A stretch of DNA of 64,000 bases. It comes from Lentisalinibacter salinarum (lineage in GTDB: Bacteria; Pseudomonadota; Gammaproteobacteria; Steroidobacterales; Woeseiaceae). This document shows positions 11,523 to 19,337 of the stretch, one piece after another; the stretch's first letter is position 1, and every line of letters begins with the position of its first letter. Below the pieces are notes generated by a model. The model was not told the origin of the DNA. It worked only from the letters and a program-made list of their open reading frames with translations, and ran no database searches. The translations under genes were made by a program, and so were the position numbers. The stretch spans positions 186,001 through 250,000 of the forward strand of contig NZ_JAPDRH010000001.1 of the NCBI RefSeq assembly GCF_040706555.1. The letters run 5' to 3'.

Positions 11523-12956
11523 ATGCAGAAGCTCAGCCTCCTCGATGCCACGTTTCTCTACGCGGAGACGGATAACACGCCCATGCACGTGGCCGGGCTG
11601 CAGCATTTCGAGCTGCCCCCCGACCAGGATGCAGACGCCTTCTACGAATCCCTGAAACGCTTCGTCGAGGCGCGCGCCCACCTCGTGCCCTTCATGATGC
11701 GGCGCCTGCGCCCCGCGCCGCTGGGCATGGATCATCCCGTCTGGGTGCTCGATACCACCTTCGATAACGACTACCACGTGCAGCGGATCACCCTGCCGGC
11801 GCCGGGCACGACGGAGCAGCTGGAGGAGGCCGCTGCCGAGCTCCACGCCCAGCCGCTCGACCGGGCCCGTCCGCTCTGGCGGTGGTGGTTTATCGACGGC
11901 CTCGAATCCGGCCATGTGGCTTGGTACACGAAGTACCATCATGCCTGCCTGGACGGCATGGGCGGGCAGGCCATATTCGAGATCTTCTTCGGCCCCACGC
12001 CGGAGCCGCCGCCCGTGCCCGTCGGACCGGAGGAGCTGGACGAAGACGACCCGGGTACCTGGGGCCTGCTGAAGGACACCGCGCTGCGCTTCGGCGCCAA
12101 TCCCGTGCGCTTCGCCCGCATGCTGCCGGACCTCGCGCGCACCACCCAGGATCTGGCGACGAGGGCGTTCCGCTCGGTCGGCGGCATGAGATCCGTCATG
12201 CCGCGGGTGCCGCGCACGCGCTTCAGCGTCGCCATCGGCCCCGAGCGGGCCCTGGCCCTCGGCTCCATCCCGCTGGCGCCGCTGAAGGCCATCGGCAGGG
12301 AGCACGGCTGCACCGTCAACGATGCCTTCATGGCCGTGTGCGCCGGCGCGCTGCGCGGCTACCTGGAGCAGCTCGGCGAACTGCCGGAGCGCTCGCTGGT
12401 GGCGGGCACGCCGGTGTCGGTACGCAAGCCGGGCGACACCAGCCTGCACAATCAGGTGAGCATGCTGATGTGCGACCTGGCCACGGACCGCGAGGACCCC
12501 GTCGAGCGGATGAAGGCGATCCGCGAGTCCATCGACGGCGGCATCGAGGTTGTGCGCCAGCTCGACAACGTGCATCTCGGCGATCTCACCGTGCTCGGGC
12601 TGCCCATCGCATTTCAGGGTGTGGCCACGCTCGCCAACCGGCTCCGCCTCGGCAGCATCATCCGCCTGCCGATGAACCTGGTGATCTCCAATATCCCCGG
12701 CCCGCGGCAGACGCTGTATCTGAACGGGGCGCGCCTGCTCACCCACTATCCGGTGTCGATCCCGAGCCACGGCAACGCGCTCAACATCACCGTGCAGTCC
12801 TACGGCGAGCGCATGGACTTCGGCCTCGTCGCCTGCCGGCGGACCGTGCCGGATGTACACACCCTGCGCGACCATGTCCTGGAGGCCTGGGACGAGCTGC
12901 AGCGTGCAGCCGGCAGGGATCCCGTGCCGCCGCTGGCCGTCGAGCCCTCCGCCTGA
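11523..12956 (+). CDS. Wax ester synthase / diacylglycerol acyltransferase (WS/DGAT), copy 1
   Basis: A 477-residue acyltransferase of the WS/DGAT family, which joins acyl-CoA to long-chain alcohols or diacylglycerol to make storage lipid. The active-site motif is intact, YHHACLDGMGG (His139-His140 to Asp144-Gly145). Other family signatures are PLDRARPLW, VNDAFMAVCAGALRGYL and NIPGPRQTLYLNGARL near the C-terminus. Length is normal. It starts 38 bases after the S9 peptidase stop. There is no well-placed ribosome site apart from a G-run 12 bases upstream, and a TATGCT hexamer just before the ATG raises the possibility of a leaderless transcript. It stands apart from the other two copies at 17.9 and 21.8 kb. 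Confidence 0.9.
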   Translation: MQKLSLLDATFLYAETDNTPMHVAGLQHFELPPDQDADAFYESLKRFVEARAHLVPFMMRRLRPAPLGMDHPVWVLDTTFDNDYHVQRITLPAPGTTEQLEEAAAELHAQPLDRARPLWRWWFIDGLESGHVAWYTKYHHACLDGMGGQAIFEIFFGPTPEPPPVPVGPEELDEDDPGTWGLLKDTALRFGANPVRFARMLPDLARTTQDLATRAFRSVGGMRSVMPRVPRTRFSVAIGPERALALGSIPLAPLKAIGREHGCTVNDAFMAVCAGALRGYLEQLGELPERSLVAGTPVSVRKPGDTSLHNQVSMLMCDLATDREDPVERMKAIRESIDGGIEVVRQLDNVHLGDLTVLGLPIAFQGVATLANRLRLGSIIRLPMNLVISNIPGPRQTLYLNGARLLTHYPVSIPSHGNALNITVQSYGERMDFGLVACRRTVPDVHTLRDHVLEAWDELQRAAGRDPVPPLAVEPSA

Positions 12957-13004
12957 CCCGCGTCGGGACCTCGCCGCACCCTGGCTCGGTCCGCGCAGGG
13001 CCGC

Positions 13005-13964
13005 TCAGCCCGTCTGCGCCTCCCGTGCCTTGCGCCGCCGCCGGTTTGCGGCGAAGGCGAGACCCTGGGCGTTGATGTCCAGATCCATCGCCAGCAGCTC
13101 CCAGGTCTCCGGCCGCCGGCCCAGCTCGCCGAGGCCGTCCAGCAGGCCGGCGTAGTAATCGCGCAGGCGCGTCAGCACGTAGTCGTAGAGTTCGTCGTCC
13201 GCCAGGTCGGACGCCTCGGCATCGAGCATCAGCGCCTGGGCGAACTCGAGATGGCGGATCAGCTGGGCCGCGGTCGTGTCGATCTCGGTCACTTCGCCGA
13301 AATGGGTGGGGTAGACCCGCGATGGCCGGAGGCCGATGATGCGCCGCACGGCCTCGATGGCGAGTTCGCCGTCGAAGTCCGTCGGCGTGGTCGACGGGAG
13401 GGCGAATGGGCCGGCAGCCTGCAGGGCGGGATAGTGCAGGCCGAAGGCATCGCCGCTGAAGACGCTGCCAGTGGCGCTGTCGGCGATGCAGAAATGATGA
13501 TTGGCGTGGCCGCGGGTGTGCAGGAACGTGAGTTCCCGGTTACCGAATTGCAGCCGCTCGTTGTCGGCCATCTCGCGCACGCGGCCCTCGGGTACCGGTT
13601 CGATGGTGCCGTACAGGCGCTCGAACTCGGCCTCGCCGTAGACCTTGCTCGCGCTGGCTACCAGTTTCGACGGGTCGATCAGGTGGGGTGCGGCGCGGGG
13701 ATGAGCGATCACGGTGGCGTTCGGGCAGGACTCGGCGAGGGCCGCGGTGGCGCCGGCGTGATCCAGGTGGACGTGCGTGACGATGAGATAGCGGACCTGC
13801 TCCGGCCGCAAGCCCGCGTCGTCCAGCGCGCCCAGCAGGTGCGGCATCGCGTGATTGGTGTTGTTGTCGACGAAGGCGGCCTCATCGCCCTCGACGATGA
13901 GATACGCCGCGGCCAGTTGCGGGCGGTCCAGGTAGTGGCAGTCGATGGTGATGACATCGTTCAT
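13005..13964 (-). CDS. Metallo-beta-lactamase-fold hydrolase
   Basis: A 319-residue cytoplasmic hydrolase. The metal motif THVHLDHAG (His64, His66, Asp68, His69) is complete, with later ligands in TRGHANHHF and SGDAFG, and YPTHFGE near residue 220 as the final His. It resembles glyoxalase-II-like or lactonase-like members rather than antibiotic-hydrolysing enzymes. The C-terminal 80 residues are helical, ending in a basic RRRRKAREAQTG tail. It is convergent with WS/DGAT copy 1 and has no operon partner. Substrate unknown. Confidence 0.8.
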   Translation of the reverse strand: MNDVITIDCHYLDRPQLAAAYLIVEGDEAAFVDNNTNHAMPHLLGALDDAGLRPEQVRYLIVTHVHLDHAGATAALAESCPNATVIAHPRAAPHLIDPSKLVASASKVYGEAEFERLYGTIEPVPEGRVREMADNERLQFGNRELTFLHTRGHANHHFCIADSATGSVFSGDAFGLHYPALQAAGPFALPSTTPTDFDGELAIEAVRRIIGLRPSRVYPTHFGEVTEIDTTAAQLIRHLEFAQALMLDAEASDLADDELYDYVLTRLRDYYAGLLDGLGELGRRPETWELLAMDLDINAQGLAFAANRRRRKAREAQTG

Positions 13965-14358
13965 GAGTGCCAGCTTCCCGCCTTGTCGCCGTCATGGCAA
14001 GCGTCGGGAGCGGCACCAAAGGGGTGCGCCGGTTTGCTCACCGCGATGGCTGGCCTGGCATTGACAGCTACGACGTGGGTTGCTGTCGCCGTAGTCCATT
14101 CTCGACTAACGAGAACCGGGTTCAAATAGAAAGCCATCTGCCCGAAAGCTGCGCTCTTGGTTCGTTGCGGCAGGGTTTCCGCTATCGACCCGAGCAGGCA
14201 TCGCCTCAATTTCGAGAAAATGCGTCGACCTTTTTTACATTCGCGGACATGCACACAGTTAGGAGGTTCGTAAATCATTGTCGATACTCACAATTCCAGT
14301 ACTGGCCCAATTCCTGCAAGACGCTTGATCAGTGGTTCTTAGCGTACAGGGGAAGACA
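13965..14358. other. 394-bp intergenic stretch
   Basis: Between the MBL-fold gene and the PEP-CTERM gene. Base composition shifts here toward more A and T than the genes to its left. A plus-strand frame is open through it (13967-14362), but it has no ribosome site, no family signature and a composition unlike real proteins here, so no gene is called. It probably holds the promoter of the PEP-CTERM gene, but no convincing -35/-10 pair was seen. Confidence 0.5.
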
Positions 14359-15048
14359 GTGACACGATTGAAGAATATCTACCTCGCCTCGCTTGCAGTA
14401 ATGCTGCTGCCTGCAGCGTCTCATGCGGATATCGTGACCTGGACAGATTGGACTGAGATTGGCGGTGCCGCGGCAATTGGGGATCTTGGAGGTATATCCG
14501 TTACGGCATCTGCCAGCGGTGCCTCGATGGACGGAGTGTCTCAAACTGGTTGCGGTACCAACTACTGGACCGAACCCAATGCGAGTGATCCAGCATATAC
14601 GGGGGGCACTGCGGATAACGCGCCGACTGCTTGCGAGCAGGTCGGTCTCAATTCCGCTGTTACGGTGAACGTGACCTTCGGCTCATCGCTCGACAATCTT
14701 TACATGGCTCTGTTGAGCGTAGGGCAGCCCAATGTAACGGTTACCTATGACTTTGATACGGAATTCACGGTTGACAGCGACGGAGTTGGCTATTGGTCAT
14801 TCGCCAACGGCGGCGCCCCTGGACCTTATGTCTTAGGTGCGGGCGACACAATCTCAATGAATGAGTTTCATGGCCTGCTGCGATTTGATGGGCCGATCTC
14901 TTCACTGAGTTTTACAACGTCGCCGAACGAAAACTGGCATGCGTTCACGTTTGGCACCGTAACCTCTGTCCCGGAACCTGGCACCCTCGCCCTGCTTGGC
15001 GCTGGCCTAATCGGCATGGGTTTCGCTCGTAGACGCAAAGCGGCATAA
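14359..15048 (+). CDS. PEP-CTERM sorting-signal exported protein
   Basis: A 229-residue secreted protein. The GTG at 14359 follows CAGGGGAAG; an in-frame GTG at 14332 lacks a ribosome site. The Sec signal is NIYLASLAVMLLPAASHA. The C-terminus has the tripartite PEP-CTERM signal: VPEPGT, a hydrophobic span (LALLGAGLIGMGF), and ARRRK. In known systems exosortase (EpsH/XrtA) cleaves and attaches such proteins in strains making exopolysaccharide. The middle is Ser/Thr/Gly/Asn-rich with a likely Cys pair (QTGCGTNY, TACEQ) and beta-rich character. No exosortase gene lies in the window. Codon and base use are AT-richer than the flanking genes. Confidence 0.85.
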   Translation: MTRLKNIYLASLAVMLLPAASHADIVTWTDWTEIGGAAAIGDLGGISVTASASGASMDGVSQTGCGTNYWTEPNASDPAYTGGTADNAPTACEQVGLNSAVTVNVTFGSSLDNLYMALLSVGQPNVTVTYDFDTEFTVDSDGVGYWSFANGGAPGPYVLGAGDTISMNEFHGLLRFDGPISSLSFTTSPNENWHAFTFGTVTSVPEPGTLALLGAGLIGMGFARRRKAA

Positions 15049-15069
15049 GAACCGTTCACCGTCTGCGAT

Positions 15070-15097
15070 AGCCCCGCCTAGTGCGGGGCTTTTTATT
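15070..15097 (+). terminator. Intrinsic terminator after the PEP-CTERM gene
   Basis: AGCCCCGC (15070-15077) and GCGGGGCT (15083-15090) form an 8-bp stem with a 5-base loop, followed by a T-rich tract (TTTTTATTT). It starts 21 bases after the stop codon. This is the most canonical terminator in the window. Confidence 0.9.
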
Positions 15098-15262
15098 TCC
15101 GATCCTGGCCGGAAAACGACCTTCGACGGCGCTCGAGTTGGGATTTCTGCAGTCGATCCGAAGCGGAGCGCTCGGCACTTTCAGCTGGACTGACGGGCGT
15201 GGACGCGGATCACCTAACGGTGATGGCGGGCAGTGGACGATGACTGAATGGCCGCTGCACGC

Positions 15263-15592
15263 TCAGGGCTGCTCACCGCCCTCGGGTCCATAGAAGATAA
15301 CCCAAGCAGCGAAATCGTCGGAGAATTGTTCGAATCGGTGGGAAACCCCTGCCGGCACGAAAAGGGCTTCCCCTGCTTCGAAGTTGTGGCGCTCGTCTCC
15401 GACGACAAACCGGCCGTAACCAGACTGGACGATGTAAACCTCGTCTTGCTCGTGTGGTTGCTGAGTATCGGTGCCGCTGGGCTTGTAAAAACCGATCTCG
15501 AGCGAGCCGTGTTGCAGAAGGGTTCCGTATATCCCATCGTCAGCCGCTTCCACCGCTGCCAATGCAGCGTGCGTCGTCATTCGTGTCGTCAT
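15263..15592 (-). CDS. Small cupin-domain protein
   Basis: A 109-residue single-domain cupin. The two cupin half-motifs are visible: QPHEQDEVYIVQSGYGRFVV (His and Glu ligands) and GEALFVPAGVSHRFEQFSD (second His). The ending is AAWVIFYGPEGG. Single-domain cupins bind a metal and act as dioxygenases, isomerases or sensors; the function is not fixed by sequence. ATG 15592 (MTTRMTTHA) gives a normal-length protein; an upstream in-frame start at 15721 would add 43 residues with no family match. Divergent from the VOC-family gene. Confidence 0.75.
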   Translation of the reverse strand: MTTRMTTHAALAAVEAADDGIYGTLLQHGSLEIGFYKPSGTDTQQPHEQDEVYIVQSGYGRFVVGDERHNFEAGEALFVPAGVSHRFEQFSDDFAAWVIFYGPEGGEQP

Positions 15593-15779
15593 GCCAGTTC
15601 GGGCCTCTCGCGGATGTCGTATGTGAAGTAGAGATGCTAGCCGTTGACTGTCGCAGCATGCCAATTCGCTGAAATTCTGCCGAAAATAGCTGGATTCGCG
15701 ATACGAGCCTTGTTCGCTCATGGTCGGAACGGGATTTCTCGCCGATGAGGGCGTTTTCCTGAACCGTCAGCTAGACTGA

Positions 15780-15802
15780 TGGCCACTGGTCAGGAGTGGC
15801 CA
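15780..15802. promoter_or_regulatory. 8-bp perfect inverted repeat, candidate operator of the VOC gene
   Basis: TGGCCACT (15780-15787) and AGTGGCCA (15795-15802) form a perfect inverted repeat with a 7-base spacer, ending 27 bases before the ATG at 15830. The size and placement suit a dimeric repressor. No regulator gene is adjacent. Confidence 0.4.
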
Positions 15803-15829
15803 GTGATCTCAATCAGGGGGAAATAAAAT

Positions 15830-16399
15830 ATGGCAACGACCCCGGTCTTTTCGCATGCGGTATTCATGACGCGACGCTTCGAGGCAATGAAGGCGTGGTA
15901 TATGACGGTCTTTGGCGCGGAGATCGTGCACGGGGATCCCGCTCTCGCATTTCTCACCTATGACGACGAGAGTCATCGCTTTGCAATCGCGAATCTCGAC
16001 GTGCTGAAGCCTGACAGGCCCGCGAATTCAGGCCCCGGCGATATCGGTGTCAATCATATCGCGTACACCTACGCCTCGGCGGCAGACTTGCTCGACACGT
16101 ACGCGAGACTCGAGGAGCAGGGACTCAGTCCCTACTGGGCAGTTCATCACGGCTTCACGCTTTCCTTCTATTACCAGGACCCGGACGGTAATCGAATCGA
16201 GCTTCAGGTCGAATCCTGCAGTTCCAGAGATGCCTTCGACTATATGCGAAGTGAAGCCTTCGCAGAGAATCCGGTCGGGGTTGAAGTGGACCCCGAGGCG
16301 CTCCTGGCACGCTACCGCGGGGGCGCGAGTGAAGCCGAGCTGACCGCACGGCCCGAAGGAAAGCCATCAGCGATTCCTGAGGCTCATGGCATTGCCTGA
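15830..16399 (+). CDS. VOC-superfamily (glyoxalase/extradiol dioxygenase-like) protein
   Basis: A 189-residue vicinal-oxygen-chelate protein. The beta-alpha-beta-beta-beta modules start with FSHAVFMTRRFEAMKAWYM (His in the first strand) and VNHIAYTYASAADLLDTYA, and end with YYQDPDGNRIELQVE, supplying the usual two His and one Glu metal ligands. This matches ring-cleaving catechol dioxygenase or glyoxalase-like proteins. The C-terminal 45 residues (VGVEVDPEALLARYRGG) match the extension seen in biphenyl-diol dioxygenase-like members. ATG 15830 has AGGGGGAAAT upstream. It is divergent from the cupin gene, a second small metal-binding fold. Confidence 0.8.
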   Translation: MATTPVFSHAVFMTRRFEAMKAWYMTVFGAEIVHGDPALAFLTYDDESHRFAIANLDVLKPDRPANSGPGDIGVNHIAYTYASAADLLDTYARLEEQGLSPYWAVHHGFTLSFYYQDPDGNRIELQVESCSSRDAFDYMRSEAFAENPVGVEVDPEALLARYRGGASEAELTARPEGKPSAIPEAHGIA

Positions 16400-16500
16400 A
16401 AGGTGAGGAACTGATCCGGATCTGTCCGAGGTTGGCCGAGAGTACACATCGGGTTGATCATGGCTTGGCAGTGTGTCCCGTCAGGCGGGTGAAGCCCGAT

Positions 16501-17853
16501 TCAATCACCAAGGGATCCTCGATAGTCAGGCAGCCTCATGGCATAGACGGGCGTATCGATGTGGCGCACGAGGATCGCCATATCGAACTCACGGAAACTG
16601 GCAATACGGAACCGACCAAAGCAATGGGCGAGGTTGACCGGGTGTCGCGATCGGTCGGCGGCATCCGCAATTGGGTCCAGCCTGGCATTCCGATTAACGA
16701 CGTGCCACTCCGCTGAGTCGTCCAACGCGATGGAATGTAGGGTCGGCCCATCGAGCGGGGAGTAATACACGAGGGCTTCCAGCCTCGGTGAGTATTCCAG
16801 TCCGGCAAATTGTCGAATGCGTGGTTTCTCACCCTGAGAAGCCACGGCTGATCCGGGTCCGGCGGGTTCGTCGGGATCAATCAGCTCCAGTCGATCCCGG
16901 CAATGAAGAGCTACGGCGAGCTTATCCATCATGGGCTCGTACGTCATCGCGTTGTGATTGGCCTCACCCGGGAATTTGTTCGGATGGAAGTCCCGCCATC
17001 GGCCGGTCGTGCCGTCGGTGTTCTCATCATCGGGGCTGTAGCCAACGAATGCATTTCCGCCGCCATCATCGCCGCTGTGTCCCCACAGGATTCGACGTTT
17101 CGGATCCCATGTCGTGAATCCACCCGAGTTGAGAATCGCCGACGGATGCCGTGGTCCGTGCCGCCAGGTGAGGGAATCGAGATTGAAGAGGTGTGGAATC
17201 GGCGTCGCCTTGACTCTCGGCCCGAGTTCCGTCTGCCCCTTCAGGAGCAGGTAGTCATTACCTGCCGGGTCGTACTGCACGTAATCGTACGTATGCGGTG
17301 GCAATGGTGATCCATCGGGATACGTCGAAGTCTCGTAAACGGCCCCTTCGCCGTAGTCTTCGGGGTTGCCAGTCACGAAACCCGTCGTCAGCCGATTCCA
17401 TCCCCGGCTGGCCACATCAAACGCATGAACGTCCGAACCGAAGTAAGTGGTATGGCCGCCCCCGAATATGACCATCGCGCCCGATTCGCCGAAGCGCGTT
17501 GCGAAGATGGCACTGTTCCAGGCCTCCGTGATGGCGCAGAATCCCATGCGGCCACGCCATGGGGCTATCCAGTCTCTCCCCAGCGCTCGCCGGATTCGCT
17601 CCTTTACGTCGAGAGGTGGGTTAAGCAAGGGGTCCCGCGCTGGATCCCCGTCTTCCAGGTAGCGCGTTCCTGCGGGAGTCCGCGGCAAGCCCAGATCAGG
17701 CTCGTCGCCGGAAATACGGAACCAATGACCCGGTTCCATCCGCCCTGCCCAGTCGGGCGCCTTTACCGCCTGCTCGCTCAAAGCGGGCTTTCGCGAGGCC
17801 AATCGAAAAATTTCCCGGTCAGGCGCAGAACCCATCGAGGCTGGTTGATCCAC
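16501..17853 (-). CDS. Kelch/galactose-oxidase-like beta-propeller protein of unknown function
   Basis: A 450-residue protein without signal peptide. The repeated blades have the kelch pattern (MVIFGGGHTTYFGSDVHAFDV, GWNRLTTG, HLFNLDSLTWRHG, FTTWDPKRRILWGHSGDDGGG). Catalytic residues are not recognisable. The GTG at 17853 (or ATG 17835) lies just after the stop of the minus-strand WS/DGAT gene (13-base gap), so it is probably the third gene of that operon. It is AT-richer than the acyltransferase genes. Any role in lipid metabolism would rest only on this linkage. Confidence 0.6.
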   Translation of the reverse strand: MDQPASMGSAPDREIFRLASRKPALSEQAVKAPDWAGRMEPGHWFRISGDEPDLGLPRTPAGTRYLEDGDPARDPLLNPPLDVKERIRRALGRDWIAPWRGRMGFCAITEAWNSAIFATRFGESGAMVIFGGGHTTYFGSDVHAFDVASRGWNRLTTGFVTGNPEDYGEGAVYETSTYPDGSPLPPHTYDYVQYDPAGNDYLLLKGQTELGPRVKATPIPHLFNLDSLTWRHGPRHPSAILNSGGFTTWDPKRRILWGHSGDDGGGNAFVGYSPDDENTDGTTGRWRDFHPNKFPGEANHNAMTYEPMMDKLAVALHCRDRLELIDPDEPAGPGSAVASQGEKPRIRQFAGLEYSPRLEALVYYSPLDGPTLHSIALDDSAEWHVVNRNARLDPIADAADRSRHPVNLAHCFGRFRIASFREFDMAILVRHIDTPVYAMRLPDYRGSLGD

Positions 17854-17866
17854 GGACGAAGGTCGG

Positions 17867-19285
17867 TCATCCGGCTGTTCCGATCACTCCCTGCAGCTCC
17901 CCGAACGCCGCCTCCAGACACTCCGCATAGAACGCGGGGTCCGGCATCATCTTCCGGTCGCAAACGAAGGCGATCGCCAGACGGCCGTCGTAGCTGGTGA
18001 CGGTATGGGCCAGCGCCAGGTCGTCCATGATGCTGGCCATGCCCGTGAATGCGAGCAGCCGGGCGCCGCACAGATAGAGCGGGCGCTCCGGTCCGGGCGT
18101 GATGCTGACCACCAGGTTGTGGTTCTTGCGGTACTGGCGGCCGGGCCCGAGGTTCGCCGAGATGGTGCGTGCCGCCAGATTCATGGTGGTCGCCGGCAGG
18201 ATGTCCTGCAGTTCGCTCATCTCGCCGGCGTCCACTGCGCTCTCCACGCGGGCGTTCTCGATCTCGCCGTGGATGCCCGCAAGACGGGCCTCGGCGTCGG
18301 CGACGTGAGTCATGAGCTTGATGCGGGCCAGCTGGACCCGGTGGCCGGGCAGGCCCTCCTCCGACTTCTCCTGATGGTGGAGCGGCAACAGCGCCCACAG
18401 GGAGGCGGCCGGCAGCTCCTCCTTCGCCTCCAGGTAGCCGCGCACTGCCCCGGCGCAGATTGCCACCGCCACGTCCTCTGCGGTGCCCCGCGCCAGGCTG
18501 GCGGCGATCTCCCGGACGGTTTCCATGGCGAAGAAACGGGTGTCCCACACCCGGTGGGGCGTGATGCGGTGGTCGAAGCGCGTGACCGGTGCCGGGCCGT
18601 GCTCGGTGCGCAGCAGCTCCTGCGGCTTGCTCCGGCTGCTGCCCACGATCGGCAGCCGGTCGATCAGGCTCTGGCCGGTCTCGAGGATCTTGGTGGTGTT
18701 GTTGAACCAGGAGAGCAGCAGCAGCTCGCCCAGTCCCGGCTCCTGCTCGGCGTGCCAGCGCGCGCCGGGCGGGGCAGCCGGGGCGTGAGGCGCCAGGTCG
18801 TGCAGCGCGATGGTGAAGTCTTCCTCGGTGGCGTCGTCGACGGCCGCGTGATGCACCTTCGTCATGACGGCGAAGGCGCCGTCGGGCAGGCCCTCGATGC
18901 TGTCCAGTCCCTCGATGACGTACATCTCCCAGGGCGGCCGCGTGAGATCCAGGGGGCGCGCGTGCAGCCGTGAGAGCTGGATGCAGAGATGGCGCCAGTC
19001 GCCAGGCTCGGGCAGTGCGATGTGGCGCAGGTGGAAATCGAGCTCGAAGTGGGGGTCCTCGATCCACCAGGGGTAATCCAGGTCGAGTGGCACGCGCACC
19101 AGGCGCTGGCGGAACAGGCGCGAGGTATCGAGCCGCTGCTCCATGTGGCGGCGGATGGCGTCGAAGCGAACCTCGCCGCCGGCGGCAGTGGCGGGGTCGT
19201 AGATGTAGACGGTGGAGACGTGCTGGTGCCGGCCCGGACGGTCGGAATAGAGAAAGAAGGCGTCGGATCCGCTGAGTTGTCTCAT
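17867..19285 (-). CDS. WS/DGAT-family acyltransferase, copy 2 (altered active-site motifs)
   Basis: A 472-residue WS/DGAT homologue with the N-terminal MRQLSGSDAFFLYSD and PLDLTRPPWEMYVIEG signatures. Its key motif reads VHHAAVDDATEED: the catalytic His-His is present (145-146), but the usual Asp-Gly is Asp-Asp (150-151). The usual Asn-Asp of the second domain is Glu-Asp (TAEDVAVAICAGAVRGYL), and the late NVPGP motif is SITPGPERPLYLCGARL. The fold is clearly kept while three signature sites have drifted, which suggests a changed substrate or a partner role. It lies 52 bases downstream of the HAD-PlsC gene on the same strand. Confidence 0.85.
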   Translation of the reverse strand: MRQLSGSDAFFLYSDRPGRHQHVSTVYIYDPATAAGGEVRFDAIRRHMEQRLDTSRLFRQRLVRVPLDLDYPWWIEDPHFELDFHLRHIALPEPGDWRHLCIQLSRLHARPLDLTRPPWEMYVIEGLDSIEGLPDGAFAVMTKVHHAAVDDATEEDFTIALHDLAPHAPAAPPGARWHAEQEPGLGELLLLSWFNNTTKILETGQSLIDRLPIVGSSRSKPQELLRTEHGPAPVTRFDHRITPHRVWDTRFFAMETVREIAASLARGTAEDVAVAICAGAVRGYLEAKEELPAASLWALLPLHHQEKSEEGLPGHRVQLARIKLMTHVADAEARLAGIHGEIENARVESAVDAGEMSELQDILPATTMNLAARTISANLGPGRQYRKNHNLVVSITPGPERPLYLCGARLLAFTGMASIMDDLALAHTVTSYDGRLAIAFVCDRKMMPDPAFYAECLEAAFGELQGVIGTAG

Positions 19286-19337
19286 GCTTGGCTCTCGCCG
19301 GCCATTGTACCCCGATGGCGTGGTCGTAGCGGTGCCG

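Noticed and set aside
13005..13964. Beta-lactamase
   Set aside because: The MBL motif is present but the overall sequence fits the broad hydrolase group, with no antibiotic-resistance context.
13967..14362. 131-codon plus-strand frame before the PEP-CTERM gene
   Set aside because: No ribosome site, no recognisable family, and it overlaps the real GTG start region.
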